A stretch of DNA of 64,000 nt, taken from positions 1,054,001 to 1,118,000 of the forward strand of contig NZ_JABMCZ010000005.1 of assembly GCF_013186535.1 (NCBI RefSeq). The letters are read 5' to 3'. This DNA is from Nocardia terpenica. GTDB taxonomy: Bacteria; Actinomycetota; Actinomycetes; Mycobacteriales; Mycobacteriaceae. How positions within the stretch are numbered: position 1 is the stretch's first letter; each line of letters begins with the position of its first letter. Positions 17,577 through 26,500 of this stretch are shown piece after piece. A model generated the notes under the pieces. That model did not search any database. It was not told the origin of the DNA and saw only the letters and a program-made list of their open reading frames with translations. Position numbers and translations under genes: made by a program.

Positions 17577-18791
17577 ATGACGGCAGAATTCACCGGCTGG
17601 CATGTGCTGGCCGAGTTCGGTGGTGTCGACGCAGCCCTCTGCAACGACCTCGAACGACTCGAAACCGCACTTCGAAAATCGTTGGTCGCCGCGGGGGTGA
17701 CCATCTGCGATGTCGTGCGCAAACAGTTCGAGCCGCAGGGGGTCACGGTACTTGCCCTGCTGTCGGAGTCGCATGCCTCGATTCACACCTACCCCGAGTC
17801 CGGTGACATCTTCGTCGACGTATTCACTTGCGGCAGTATCGGTTCCGGCGCCACCAAGGCGGTAGAGCTACTGCAGCAAGAACTTTCGCCGACGGCAGTG
17901 AACATGGAAGTGGTCCAGCGCGGCCACACCGCCCGCCGGATCCACGAGCCGGTCGGCAACGGGCTGACCCGGATCTGGGATCTGTCCGAGGTCATCGTCG
18001 ACACCCGAACTCCGTTCCAGCACATGGTGATCGCGCGGACCGAGCAGGGTGTGTCGCTGTTCTCCGACGACGATCGCCAGTCCACGGAGTTCTCCCAGCT
18101 GACCTATCACGAGGCCATGCTGGTCCCGGCGTACGCGCTGGCCGAGCGGCTGGACCGGGTGCTGATCATCGGCTCGGGCGAGGGCGTGGCGAGCCAGATG
18201 TCGGTGGCGGCGGGCGCCTCGCACGTCGACCACGTCGACATCGATCAGCTCGAGGTGGAGCTGTGCGCCAAGCATCTGCCCTACGGCTACACCGAGGCCG
18301 ATCTGGCCGCGGCGGTCGCCCACGAGGGCCCGATCAAGATGCACTACGCCGACGGCTGGGACTTCCTGTCCCGGGCGCAGGAGCAGGGCGTGCGCTACGA
18401 CGTCATCTGTATCGACCTGCCCGACGAGCGGGTCGAGGACGCCCAGCACAACCGCCTCTACGAGGAGGAATTCCTCACCCGCTGCAAGTCGCTGCTCTCC
18501 GACGGCGGCGTGCTGGCGGCCCAGGCGGGCTGTGCGACCATGTGGCGCAACGAAACCCTGAAGCGCTCCTGGCAGCGCTTCGGCGAGCTGTTCGACACGG
18601 TCGTCCCCTACGGCTCCGACGAGCACGAGTGGACGTTCCTGTTCGGCGTCGCCAAGCCGATCGCCGACCCGGTCGAGGCGATGACGTCGCGGCTGTCCCG
18701 GCTGCCCTACCGCGCCGAGACCGTCGACGAGCGCGCCCTGGTGCGCGGCGCCATCGAGCCCTACGCGCTGCGGGTGGCCGTCCCCGTCTGA
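17577..18791 (+). CDS. Fused S-adenosylmethionine decarboxylase and spermidine synthase (SpeD-SpeE)
   Basis: 404 residues. The N-terminal 120 form a class 1B AdoMet decarboxylase: LLSESHASIHTYPE contains the Glu64-Ser65 self-cleavage site that yields the pyruvoyl group, His70, and CGS with Cys85. The C-terminal domain is an aminopropyltransferase with a SAM loop GSGEG (residues 199-203) and CIDLPDER. Together they convert AdoMet and putrescine to spermidine in one polypeptide; such fusions are known but uncommon. The usual GGGDGG loop is altered to GSGEGV. ATG 17577 is used; a GTG at 17565 overlapping the previous stop (GTGA) is an alternative. A strong terminator follows. Confidence 0.9.
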   Translation: MTAEFTGWHVLAEFGGVDAALCNDLERLETALRKSLVAAGVTICDVVRKQFEPQGVTVLALLSESHASIHTYPESGDIFVDVFTCGSIGSGATKAVELLQQELSPTAVNMEVVQRGHTARRIHEPVGNGLTRIWDLSEVIVDTRTPFQHMVIARTEQGVSLFSDDDRQSTEFSQLTYHEAMLVPAYALAERLDRVLIIGSGEGVASQMSVAAGASHVDHVDIDQLEVELCAKHLPYGYTEADLAAAVAHEGPIKMHYADGWDFLSRAQEQGVRYDVICIDLPDERVEDAQHNRLYEEEFLTRCKSLLSDGGVLAAQAGCATMWRNETLKRSWQRFGELFDTVVPYGSDEHEWTFLFGVAKPIADPVEAMTSRLSRLPYRAETVDERALVRGAIEPYALRVAVPV

Positions 18792-18815
18792 CACCGTGGC
18801 ACAGGGGAATACCGA

Positions 18816-18989
18816 TCAGGCCCGTCCGGACACCGTGTCCGGACGGGCTTTTCGCTGCGCCGCCTCTTCCGGGTCGTCCATCGGCGGCGGATACGGGATG
18901 CCGACCATCGACGCGCCGAGGTCGGCCAGGGCCGCGAGGGTCGTGTCGGCCAGGGCGGCGAGCTGTCGTCTCGTCGGGAATCCGGGCAT
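18816..18989 (-). CDS. Small ORF of 57 codons, function unknown
   Basis: An ATG at 18989 has AGGAGAG 5 nt upstream and opens a 57-residue frame (MPGFPTRRQLAALADTTLAA...). The first half is an amphipathic alanine/leucine helix; the middle has GIPYPPPMDDPEE. The last 10 codons are encoded inside the terminator hairpin of the speD-speE operon on the other strand. It is divergent from the ABC importer across a short AT-rich promoter region. The ribosome-binding site and shared promoter argue that it is real; nothing identifies its role. Confidence 0.5.
   Translation of the reverse strand: MPGFPTRRQLAALADTTLAALADLGASMVGIPYPPPMDDPEEAAQRKARPDTVSGRA
18820..18852 (+). terminator. Intrinsic terminator of the polyamine operon
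   Basis: GCCCGTCCGGACAC (18820-18833) pairs perfectly with GTGTCCGGACGGGC (18835-18848) and is followed by TTTT. The ideal 14-bp stem lies 29 bp after the SpeD-SpeE stop. Confidence 0.85.
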
Positions 18990-18999
18990 GCACTCTCTC

Positions 19000-19028
19000 C
19001 TGACATACTAAGTATGTACGTATATAGT
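19000..19028 (+). promoter_or_regulatory. Promoter with internal palindromic operator for the ABC importer
   Basis: CTGACA (19000-19005), a 17-nt spacer and TATAGT (19023-19028) form a near-ideal promoter. The GTG start of the ATPase gene is 9 nt after the -10, so the transcript should be leaderless. The 15-bp palindrome ACATACTAAGTATGT (19003-19017) occupies the spacer and overlaps the upstream region of the divergent 57-codon ORF. A repressor bound there could control both directions. Confidence 0.75.
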
Positions 19029-19036
19029 ACATTGCC

Positions 19037-19840
19037 GTGGCAGACAGCAACCCCGCCGAGGTGCGGCTGACGGACGTGACCGTGTCGTATCCGGCCGCCG
19101 CCGGGGAACATGTGGCGGTATCCGGGCTGGACCTCGCGGTGGGCCGGGGCCGATTCGTGTCGATCGTGGGCCCGACCGGGTGCGGCAAGTCGACCGTGCT
19201 CAATCTCGTGGCGGGCCTGCTGCGGCCCTCGAGCGGCACGGTGCTGGTCGACGGGCAGCCGCTGGCGGGCCGTAATCACCGGGCGGGCTACCTGTTTCAG
19301 CAGGACACCCTGCTGCCCTGGCAGAGCGTGCTGGACAATGTGGCGCTCGGGCTGCGCATCCGCGGCGTCGGCAAGGACGAGCGGACCGCCCGCGCGCGCG
19401 AATGGCTCGCCCGGGTGGGCCTGTCGGGGTTCGAGGACGCCTATCCGTATCAGCTGTCCGGCGGCATGCGCCGGCGGGCCGCCATCGCCCGGACCTGGAT
19501 CGTGGACCCGGAGATCCTGCTCATGGACGAGCCGTTCGGCGCGCTCGACGTCCACACCCGGCAGCTGATGGAGACCGAGCTGCTGGGGCTGTGGACCGGC
19601 AGCGGCAAGACCGTGCTGTTCGTGACCCACGATCTCGACGAGGCCATCGCCCTGTCCGACGAGGTGGTGCTGCTGTCGTCCGGGCCGGGCAGCCGGATCG
19701 TCGGCAGCTATCCGATCGACCTGCCGCGCCCGCGCGAGCTGCTCGACATTCGCACCCGGCCCGACTTCCTGCGCATGCACCGCTCCATCTGGTCGGATCT
19801 GCGCGACGAGGTGGTGAAAACCTATGCGGCGGGGCGGTGA
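19037..19840 (+). CDS. ABC importer ATPase, nitrate/sulfonate/taurine type
   Basis: 267 residues. Walker A is GPTGCGKST, the Q loop is YLFQQDTLLPW, the signature is LSGGM, Walker B is ILLMDEPFGALD, and the switch histidine is in VTHD. The FQQ-LLPW sequence and overall length match the SsuB/TauB/NrtD group. It drives import of a small anion or related solute. It begins with GTG 19037 directly after a promoter, without a Shine-Dalgarno, consistent with leaderless translation. It overlaps the permease gene by 17 nt. Confidence 0.9.
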   Translation: MADSNPAEVRLTDVTVSYPAAAGEHVAVSGLDLAVGRGRFVSIVGPTGCGKSTVLNLVAGLLRPSSGTVLVDGQPLAGRNHRAGYLFQQDTLLPWQSVLDNVALGLRIRGVGKDERTARAREWLARVGLSGFEDAYPYQLSGGMRRRAAIARTWIVDPEILLMDEPFGALDVHTRQLMETELLGLWTGSGKTVLFVTHDLDEAIALSDEVVLLSSGPGSRIVGSYPIDLPRPRELLDIRTRPDFLRMHRSIWSDLRDEVVKTYAAGR

Positions 19841-20618
19841 GCGCGTCGTGCTGGGCGCGGCCCGGATCCTGGTGGGCGTGCTCGTCGTCGCCGGATGGGA
19901 GCTGGGGGCGCGCTGCGGCGCGCTCGACGTGTTCTTCTTCTCCCGGCCCAGCGATATCGCGGTCCGGCTCGGCGCCTGGTTCGGTTCGGGGTCGATCTGG
20001 GGCCATCTGCGGGTCACGCTGACCGAGGCGGCGCTGGCCCTGCTCCTGGGCGGCGCGGCGGGCATGGTCGCCGGATTCCTGCTGGCCCGTGCGCGATTCG
20101 CCGCCGCCGTGCTCGATCCCTATCTGAAGATGTGCAATGCGCTGCCGCGGGTGGTGCTGGCGCCGATCTTTCTGCTGTGGTTCGGGCTGGGCATCTGGTC
20201 GAAGGTCGCGCTGGGGGTGAGCCTGGTGTTGTTCATCGTCTTCTTCAACACCTATCGCGGTGTGCGCGAGGTCGATCCGGTGCTCGTGGACAGCGTCCGC
20301 ATGCTGGGCGCGAGCGATGCCCGGCTGCTGCGGCACGTGCTGCTGCCCTCGGCGCTCACCTGGATCTTCTCCAGCCTGCACATCAGCATCGGTTTCGCGC
20401 TGGTGGGCGCCGTCGTCGGCGAGTACCTGGGCGCCTCGCGCGGGATCGGCTATCTGATCTCGCAGGCGGAGGGCACCTTCGACACCACCGGCGTGTTCAC
20501 CGGGATCACCGTGCTGTGCGCGGTGGTGCTGCTCGTCGACCTCGCCGTCGCGCGCGCCGAACGCCGCCTGCTGCGGTGGCAACCCCCTCGAGTCACGACA
20601 AGCACGGGAGAACGATGA
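19824..20618 (+). CDS. ABC importer permease, SsuC/TauC type
   Basis: 264 residues with about six membrane helices, from VLGAARILVGVLVVAGWELGA to TGVFTGITVLCAVVLLVDLAVA. The EAA loop that docks on the ATPase is visible at about residues 165-185 (DSVRMLGASDARLLRHVLLPSAL). It lies in the cytoplasmic membrane between the ATPase and binding-protein genes. The ATG at 19824 lies within the end of the ATPase gene, and its stop overlaps the next start in ATGA, giving a tightly coupled three-gene unit. Confidence 0.9.
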   Translation: MRRGGERVVLGAARILVGVLVVAGWELGARCGALDVFFFSRPSDIAVRLGAWFGSGSIWGHLRVTLTEAALALLLGGAAGMVAGFLLARARFAAAVLDPYLKMCNALPRVVLAPIFLLWFGLGIWSKVALGVSLVLFIVFFNTYRGVREVDPVLVDSVRMLGASDARLLRHVLLPSALTWIFSSLHISIGFALVGAVVGEYLGASRGIGYLISQAEGTFDTTGVFTGITVLCAVVLLVDLAVARAERRLLRWQPPRVTTSTGER

Positions 20619-21637
20619 GAGCGAAGATCGCCGCACTGCTGGCGCTGGCACTGGTGGCCCTGGTCGGCTGCGCGCAGAAATCCGGTGGCGGCCACCACAT
20701 TACGATCGGCGTCGGCGGCCAGTCGCTGCCGGTGTACCTCCCGCTGACCCTGGCCCAGCGGCTCGGCTTCTTCGACCGGGCGGGCGTCGACGTCCGCATC
20801 GAGGACATGCAGGGCGGGTCCAAGGCCCTGCAGGCGCTGCAGGGTGGCAGCGTCGACGTCGTTGCCGGGTACTACGACCACACCATTCAGATGCAGGCCA
20901 AGAACCGCGCGGTGACCTCGTTCGTGACGATGCTGGACCGGCCCGAGTTGGTGCTCGCGGTATCCCCGGCCGCGCACCGGCCGATCGCCTCGGTCGCCGA
21001 TCTGCGCGGCGCGAATGTCGGTGTCACCGCGCCGGGTTCGTCGAGCCACTTCTTCCTGCAATACCTGCTCGCCCGGAGCGGCACACCCGCGGACGCGGTG
21101 TCGGTGCAGGCCATCGGCGGGGCCGCCACCGCCGTCGCGGCGATGGAGAACGGCCGCGTCGACGCCGCGGCCATGGTCGACCCGGCCTTCTCGCTGCTGC
21201 AGCAGCGCGCCGGGGCCGACCGGGTGCGGGTCCTCACCGACACCCGCACCGCCGACGGCGTGCGGCAGACCTTCGGCGTCTCCGATTACCCTGCGGCCGT
21301 GCTGTATTCGACCCCGCGATGGCTGGGCGGCAACGACCGCAATGCCCGCGCGCTCGCCGCCGCGATCGTGCGCACCCTGCGGTGGATCGACCAGCACACC
21401 GCCGAGCAGATCGCCGCCGCGATGCCCGCCGAGTACGCCCAGGACAACCGCGCCGTCTACATCGACACGATCGCCAAGATGAAGGACGGATTCTCGCGCG
21501 ACGGCCGGATGCCCGCCGAGGGCGCGGAGGCGGTACGCAAGGTGCTCGCCCAATCCGATCCCGAGGTGGCCAAGGCCGATATCGACCTGTCCCGCACCTA
21601 CTCCGACGAGTACCTGCCGACGGACGGCCCGGCGTGA
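20615..21637 (+). CDS. ABC importer substrate-binding lipoprotein
   Basis: 340 residues. A lipoprotein signal (LLALALVALVGCAQ) anchors it outside the membrane. The mature part begins ITIGVGGQSLPVYLPLTLAQRLGFFDRAGVDV, the pattern of NMT1/SsuA/TauA-like binding proteins, and continues with LQALQGGSVDVVAGYYDH. Ligand is not predictable: the family binds sulfonates, nitrate, thiamine precursors and others. GGAG lies 5 nt before the ATG, which overlaps the permease stop. No metabolic gene for a specific ligand is in the operon. Confidence 0.88.
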   Translation: MRAKIAALLALALVALVGCAQKSGGGHHITIGVGGQSLPVYLPLTLAQRLGFFDRAGVDVRIEDMQGGSKALQALQGGSVDVVAGYYDHTIQMQAKNRAVTSFVTMLDRPELVLAVSPAAHRPIASVADLRGANVGVTAPGSSSHFFLQYLLARSGTPADAVSVQAIGGAATAVAAMENGRVDAAAMVDPAFSLLQQRAGADRVRVLTDTRTADGVRQTFGVSDYPAAVLYSTPRWLGGNDRNARALAAAIVRTLRWIDQHTAEQIAAAMPAEYAQDNRAVYIDTIAKMKDGFSRDGRMPAEGAEAVRKVLAQSDPEVAKADIDLSRTYSDEYLPTDGPA

Positions 21638-21732
21638 ATCGCGTTCACTCGATTCTCGACTAGCCCCCTCGGCGGCGCGCGTACCACCAGCTGAAGGCGC
21701 GTCCCCTCCGTTCAGGCCCCTTGGCCATATCG

Positions 21733-21748
21733 GTGCACATATGTACAC
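21733..21748 (+). promoter_or_regulatory. Near-palindrome upstream of the P450 gene
   Basis: GTGCACATATGTACAC has 7 of 8 matched pairs and lies 33 bp before the P450 start codon. It may be an operator overlapping the promoter; no adjacent regulator gene is present. Confidence 0.45.
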
Positions 21749-21780
21749 TGGCCGCAATCGGGGTCGACAAGGGAGCGGCT

Positions 21781-23301
21781 ATGGCAGCGATCGCGGATCG
21801 GGCGGATTCGGCACCCGCCCTCAGGCTTCACCCGGCACGCTGGTTACCGGCGTTCATCCGCTGGCACGACACCGACGTGTCGTGGTGGGAGTCGTGGAAA
21901 CTCGCGGTGAAAACCCTGCCGAGGGTGCGCGATCACACCATCGTCGAGTACGCGACCCGGCTGCCGGGGCAGGACGACGTGATCGTGGCGCGGGTGCCGT
22001 TCCTGAAGTTCGTGGTGGTGCGCAGCCCGGAGCTGGCCCGGCACGTGCTGGTCGGCAATCAGAACAACTACGCCAAGAGCGCCGAGTACGACATGCTCGC
22101 CGTCGCATTCGGGCGCGGGCTGGTGACGGATCTGGACGATCGCCGGTGGATGCGCAATAGACGACTCGTGCAGCCGGTGTTCGGCAAGCGCAATGTGGAC
22201 CGGTTCGCCGGGCCGATGACCGAGGCGGCCAGCGAGGCCGCCGACCGCATCCTCGCCATGCACCGCACCGGCGATCCCGTCGACATCAATGCCGAAATGA
22301 ACCGTCTCACACTGGATATCATCGCCCGCACCATGTTCGGCACCGACCTGTCCGGCCCGATGTCGCAGGTGCGGCTGGCGAATCTGCTGCGGTTCTTCGG
22401 GATCGGGTTCATGACCAACCTGAGCCGCCCGATCCGCGCCATGTCCACGTGGGTGCTGCGGCACGGGCCGCATCCCGAATCGGCCGACAACCCACGGCTT
22501 CCCATGCGGGTCATGCGCGCCGCGGGCTGGCTCACCGCGCCCCGGTCCATGCGGGACCTGCGCCATGTCGAAAACGTGATCGACCGGCTCATCGCCGATC
22601 ACCGCACCGGCCGCATCACCCGCAAGGACAATCTGCTCGCCCTGCTGATGGACGCCCGCGACCCCGAAACCGGCTACGCCTACACCGATCTGGAGATCCG
22701 CGACGAGCTGATGACCTTCATCGGCGCCGGAATGGAAACCACCGCAACGGCTCTCGCCTGGACGTGGCATCTGCTCGGCAGGCATCCGGAGGTGCGCGCC
22801 CGGTTACAGGAGGAACTGGACACCGTCCTGGCCGGACGGCTGCCGACCGCCGAGGACGTCGACCGGCTGGTCTACACCAAAGCCGTTGTGTCCGAGACGA
22901 TGCGGGTCTACCCGCCGATCATCGGCCTGGCCCGGGTGGCGACCGGCGACGACGTGCTCGGCGGCTACCCGATCAGCGCGGGCACCACCGTCGCGATCAT
23001 CCTGCACGGCCTGCACCACAACAGCCGGATCTGGGACCGGCCCGACGAATTCGATCCGACCCGCTACCTGCCCGACCGGCTGGAGCCGAAGCAGAAATCC
23101 GCCTCCATCCCGTTCGGCGCGGGCAAACGCATGTGCATCGCCTACGGATTCGCCACCATGGAGGCCGTACTGGTGCTGGCCACCATCGCCCAGCGCCTCG
23201 AGCTGCATCCCGCCGACGCCCGTCCGATCCGGCCGCAGATCTCCTTCACCGGCGGCCCCGACGGGCCGATGCCGATGAATCCGGTGCGGCGAACGGCCTA
23301 G
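21781..23301 (+). CDS. Cytochrome P450
   Basis: 506 residues from ATG 21781, which has AAGGGAG 5 nt upstream. The I-helix oxygen motif is AGMETTATA, the K-helix is ETMRVYPP (ExxR), and the heme loop is PFGAGKRMCIAYGFA with Cys452 as thiolate ligand. The residue two after the cysteine is Ala rather than the usual Gly. The length and long N-terminus resemble the CYP4/CYP102-like branch seen in actinobacteria, acting on hydrophobic substrates with separate redox partners. No ferredoxin or reductase gene is adjacent. It ends at the first hairpin-repeat locus. Confidence 0.92.
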   Translation: MAAIADRADSAPALRLHPARWLPAFIRWHDTDVSWWESWKLAVKTLPRVRDHTIVEYATRLPGQDDVIVARVPFLKFVVVRSPELARHVLVGNQNNYAKSAEYDMLAVAFGRGLVTDLDDRRWMRNRRLVQPVFGKRNVDRFAGPMTEAASEAADRILAMHRTGDPVDINAEMNRLTLDIIARTMFGTDLSGPMSQVRLANLLRFFGIGFMTNLSRPIRAMSTWVLRHGPHPESADNPRLPMRVMRAAGWLTAPRSMRDLRHVENVIDRLIADHRTGRITRKDNLLALLMDARDPETGYAYTDLEIRDELMTFIGAGMETTATALAWTWHLLGRHPEVRARLQEELDTVLAGRLPTAEDVDRLVYTKAVVSETMRVYPPIIGLARVATGDDVLGGYPISAGTTVAIILHGLHHNSRIWDRPDEFDPTRYLPDRLEPKQKSASIPFGAGKRMCIAYGFATMEAVLVLATIAQRLELHPADARPIRPQISFTGGPDGPMPMNPVRRTA

Positions 23302-23304
23302 GGA

Positions 23305-23327
23305 TCCCGGCCAAAAGCATGCCGGGA
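23305..23327 (+). repeat. Dispersed hairpin repeat, copy A
   Basis: TCCCGGC (23305-23311), loop CAAAAGCAT, GCCGGGA (23321-23327), starting 3 bp after the P450 stop codon. The same hairpin recurs near 30.2, 33.2, 51.0 and 58.8 kb. Confidence 0.85.
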
Positions 23328-23535
23328 AAAAATTGGTACCGCACGCCGGGAAAATATTGGTACCGCACGCCGGGAAAATATTCGTACCGCACGCCGGGAA
23401 AATATTCGTACCGCACGCCGGGAAAATATTCGTACCGCACGCCGGGAAAATATTCGTACCGCACGCCGGGAAAAATTGGTACTGCACACCAGGAAAATAT
23501 TGGTACTGCACGCCGGGGACAAATTGGTGCCGCAC
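23321..23535 (+). repeat. Tandem array of nine 24-bp units
   Basis: Each unit starts GCCGGGAAAATATT and ends CGTACCGCAC or close. Units 3-6 are identical; the seventh is 23 bp and the last two have diverged. The first unit shares its first bases with the right arm of hairpin A. The array lies between the convergent P450 and oxidoreductase genes. Because 24 is a multiple of three it reads through in several frames, but those readings are not genes. Confidence 0.9.
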
Positions 23536-23586
23536 GGCGGGAACGGGCGGTGCGACCCCTCATCGTGGCCTCGCACCGCCCGAACC

Positions 23587-26500
23587 TCACGGCAGCTGCG
23601 GCGGCTCGATTCCCAGTTCCCGCAGGCGGTCCCGGTAGATCTCGACGTTGGCGAGCTTGACGTCCTCGTAGCCGCGGACGACGTCGGCCAGGCCCGCGGC
23701 CTGTACCGCGCGGTCGTAGTCGCGTTCCAGGGTGGCGGCCAGGTCGGTCACCATGGCGGCGTAGTGGGCGAGCAGGGCGCGTTCCACCTTGCGCACGTGC
23801 ATGTAGCCGAACGGGTCGAACCTGGTGCCGCGCAGGCGCTTTCCCTTCGCGAGCACCTTCAGCGCGATGTGGCTGCGCGGCCCGAAGCCGACCTTCTTGC
23901 TGCGGCCCATGGCCCGCAGGATGGGCGGGTGCAGCCGGTAGGTGAGGTTGGCGCCGTCGGGCACCTGCGCGGCGACCTCGCCGAGGAAGGCCGGGTCCAC
24001 CAGGCGGCGGGCCACCTCGTACTCGTCCTTGTACGCGGTGAACTTGTACAGCCCGCGCGCCACCTGCTCGCTGAACTCGGTGCGGTCGGTGACCCGTCGC
24101 TCGGCCGCCCAGATCCGCGCCACGGTCCGCACGTAGTCGCGGGCCACCCGCCCGCCCTGGAAACCGACGAGTTCGCGGCCGCGCAGCTCGACGAGCCTGC
24201 GGGTCTCACCGGTGGCGGTCAGCCCGTCGAAAAGGTCTGCGGGGACCCGGATCTCGGTCTTGCGCGGCTGTGGCCGGGTGGTGGCGGCGGCGAAGTCGTC
24301 GGGCCGCGCCACCGCGGCCCGCCCCCACCGGAACGCCGCGATATTGGCCGCCACCGCGACGCCGTTGATCTCGATGGCCTCCTCGATCGCCGCGGCGGGC
24401 AGCCGCAGCCCGCCCAGCTGGTAGGCCGCGCCCACGAGCAGGAAGTTGGCGGCGGTGGTGTTGCCGAACAGGATCTCGGCGGCGGCCAGCGCGTCGAACG
24501 AGCGCACGGTGCGCGAGACCCGGTCCAGCCGCGCCAGCAGCTCGCCGGTCTGCGGGTAGCTCACCGACTTGTCGTAGACCATGTCGCCGGTCGGGGTCAC
24601 GCTGGTGGAGGCCACCGACAGCGTGGTCGCCTTCGAGCCGTAGGCCAGATTCTTGTTGTCGGTGGCGGCGAGCAGGTCGAAGGCCACGATGCAGTCCGCG
24701 CTGGCCGGGGTGAGCCGGTTGGACGGCTCCAGCCGCTCCGCCGCGAACCGCAGGTGCGAGACCACCGGCCCGGCCTTCTGGCTCAGCCCGATCTGGTCCA
24801 GGCTCGCCACGTCGTATCCCGCACGCAGGGCCGCGGTCGCCAGCACCTGGTTCACGGTGACGATGCCGGTGCCGCCGATGCCCGCGAGGAAGACGTTCTG
24901 CGTGGATGTCGGTGCGGCGACGTCGATCTCGGGCAGCGTCGGCGGCTCGGGCCGCTCCTGTTTGCGCCGCTTCGCCTGCCCCGGATCGGGCACCTCGACG
25001 GTCACGAACGACGGGCAGTCACCATCCAGGCAGCTGTAGTCGGTATTGCACGAGGTCTGGTCGATGCGGGTCTTGCGCCCGAATTCGGTCTCCACCGGTT
25101 GCACCGACAGGCAGTTGCTCTTCACGCCGCAGTCGCCGCAGCCCTCGCACACCGCCTCGTTGATGACCACGCGGGTGCGCCGCGCCGGGAGAGTGCCGCG
25201 CTTGCGCTGGCGGCGCGCGTCGGCGGCGCAGTGCTGGTCGTAGATCAGCACGGTGACGCCGGGGATCTCGCGCAGCGTGCGCTGCGCCTCGTCGAGCCGA
25301 TCCCGGTGCCACAGCAGCGTTCCCGCCGGGAAATCACGGCGGCGGTACTTCTTCGGCTCGTCGGCGCAGACGATGATCTGCTTGACACCCTCGACGGTCA
25401 GCTTGTGCGCCAGCCGCGGCACCGCGAGCGCGCCCTCGGCGTCTTGGGCGCCGGTCATCGCGACCACGTCGTTGTAGAGCACCTTGTAGGTGATGTTCAC
25501 CCCGGCCGCGATGCACGCCTGCACGGCCAGCTGCCCGGAGTGGAAATACGTTCCGTCGCCGAGGTTCTGGAACAGGTGCGGCACATCGGTGAACGGCGCC
25601 ATGCCGATCCACTGCGCGCCCTCGCCGCCCATCTGGGTCAGGCCGAGCACCTTACTGTCCTCGCGGTTGGAGAGAGTGACCATGGTGTGGCAGCCGATGC
25701 CGCCACCGGCCAGCGAGCCCTCCGGCACCGCGGTGGACCGGTTGTGCGGGCAGCCGCTGCAGAAGTAGGCGGCGCGCTTGGCGGGCAGCACCGACAGCGA
25801 CAGCGGCTGCGGCAGTGGACGTTTCATCTCGAGGTGGCCGTCGAGGGCGCGGCGCAGCGGCTTGACGATCCGGCCCGAGGTGAGCTCGCCGTCGTGGTCG
25901 AACAGCGGCCGCCCCGCCCCATCACGCTTTCCGAGGATCTGCGGCGCGTCCGGTGTGCCGTACAGGATCTCGCGGATCTGGGTCTCGATGAACGCGGTCT
26001 TGTCCTCGACCACGATCACCCGCTCCACCCCCGCCGCGAAACGCCGAACCTGGTCGGGCGCAACGGGAAACGGCATGCCGATGCGCAGCAGCCGGACCCC
26101 GGCGCGATACAGCGCGTCGTCGTCGACGCCGAGATCGATCAGCGCCTGCCGCACGGCGTCGAATGTGGTTCCGGTGGCGGCGATCCCGATGCTCGCCCGG
26201 GCCGGATTCACCTCGATGACATCGAGCTCGTTGAGCGTGCTGTAGGCCTTGACCATCTCCCAGCGCGGCCCGTACAGGTCGGCCTCGGCGATCACGCTGT
26301 CGGCCGGGGCCGCCATCGGCCGCTGCACATAGGTGAACGGCCGTCCCTCCCACTGGATCTCGGGGACGACAATGTCGATGTCGCCGACCGTGCCGTCCAC
26401 CGTCCACGCGCCGTCGGCCACATCGGCCACGATCTTCAACGCCACCAGACACCCCGACGCCCGCGACAGCGCCACCCCGTGCAGGCCCATCGTGATGATC

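Noticed and set aside
23321..23535. Direct repeats resembling a CRISPR array
   Set aside because: Units are contiguous without spacers, and there are no cas genes.
23302..23590. Repetitive protein readings (KYSYRTPG-type and FPACGTNI-type) on both strands
   Set aside because: They follow from the 24-bp tandem period being divisible by three; they have no start signals and occur in several frames.
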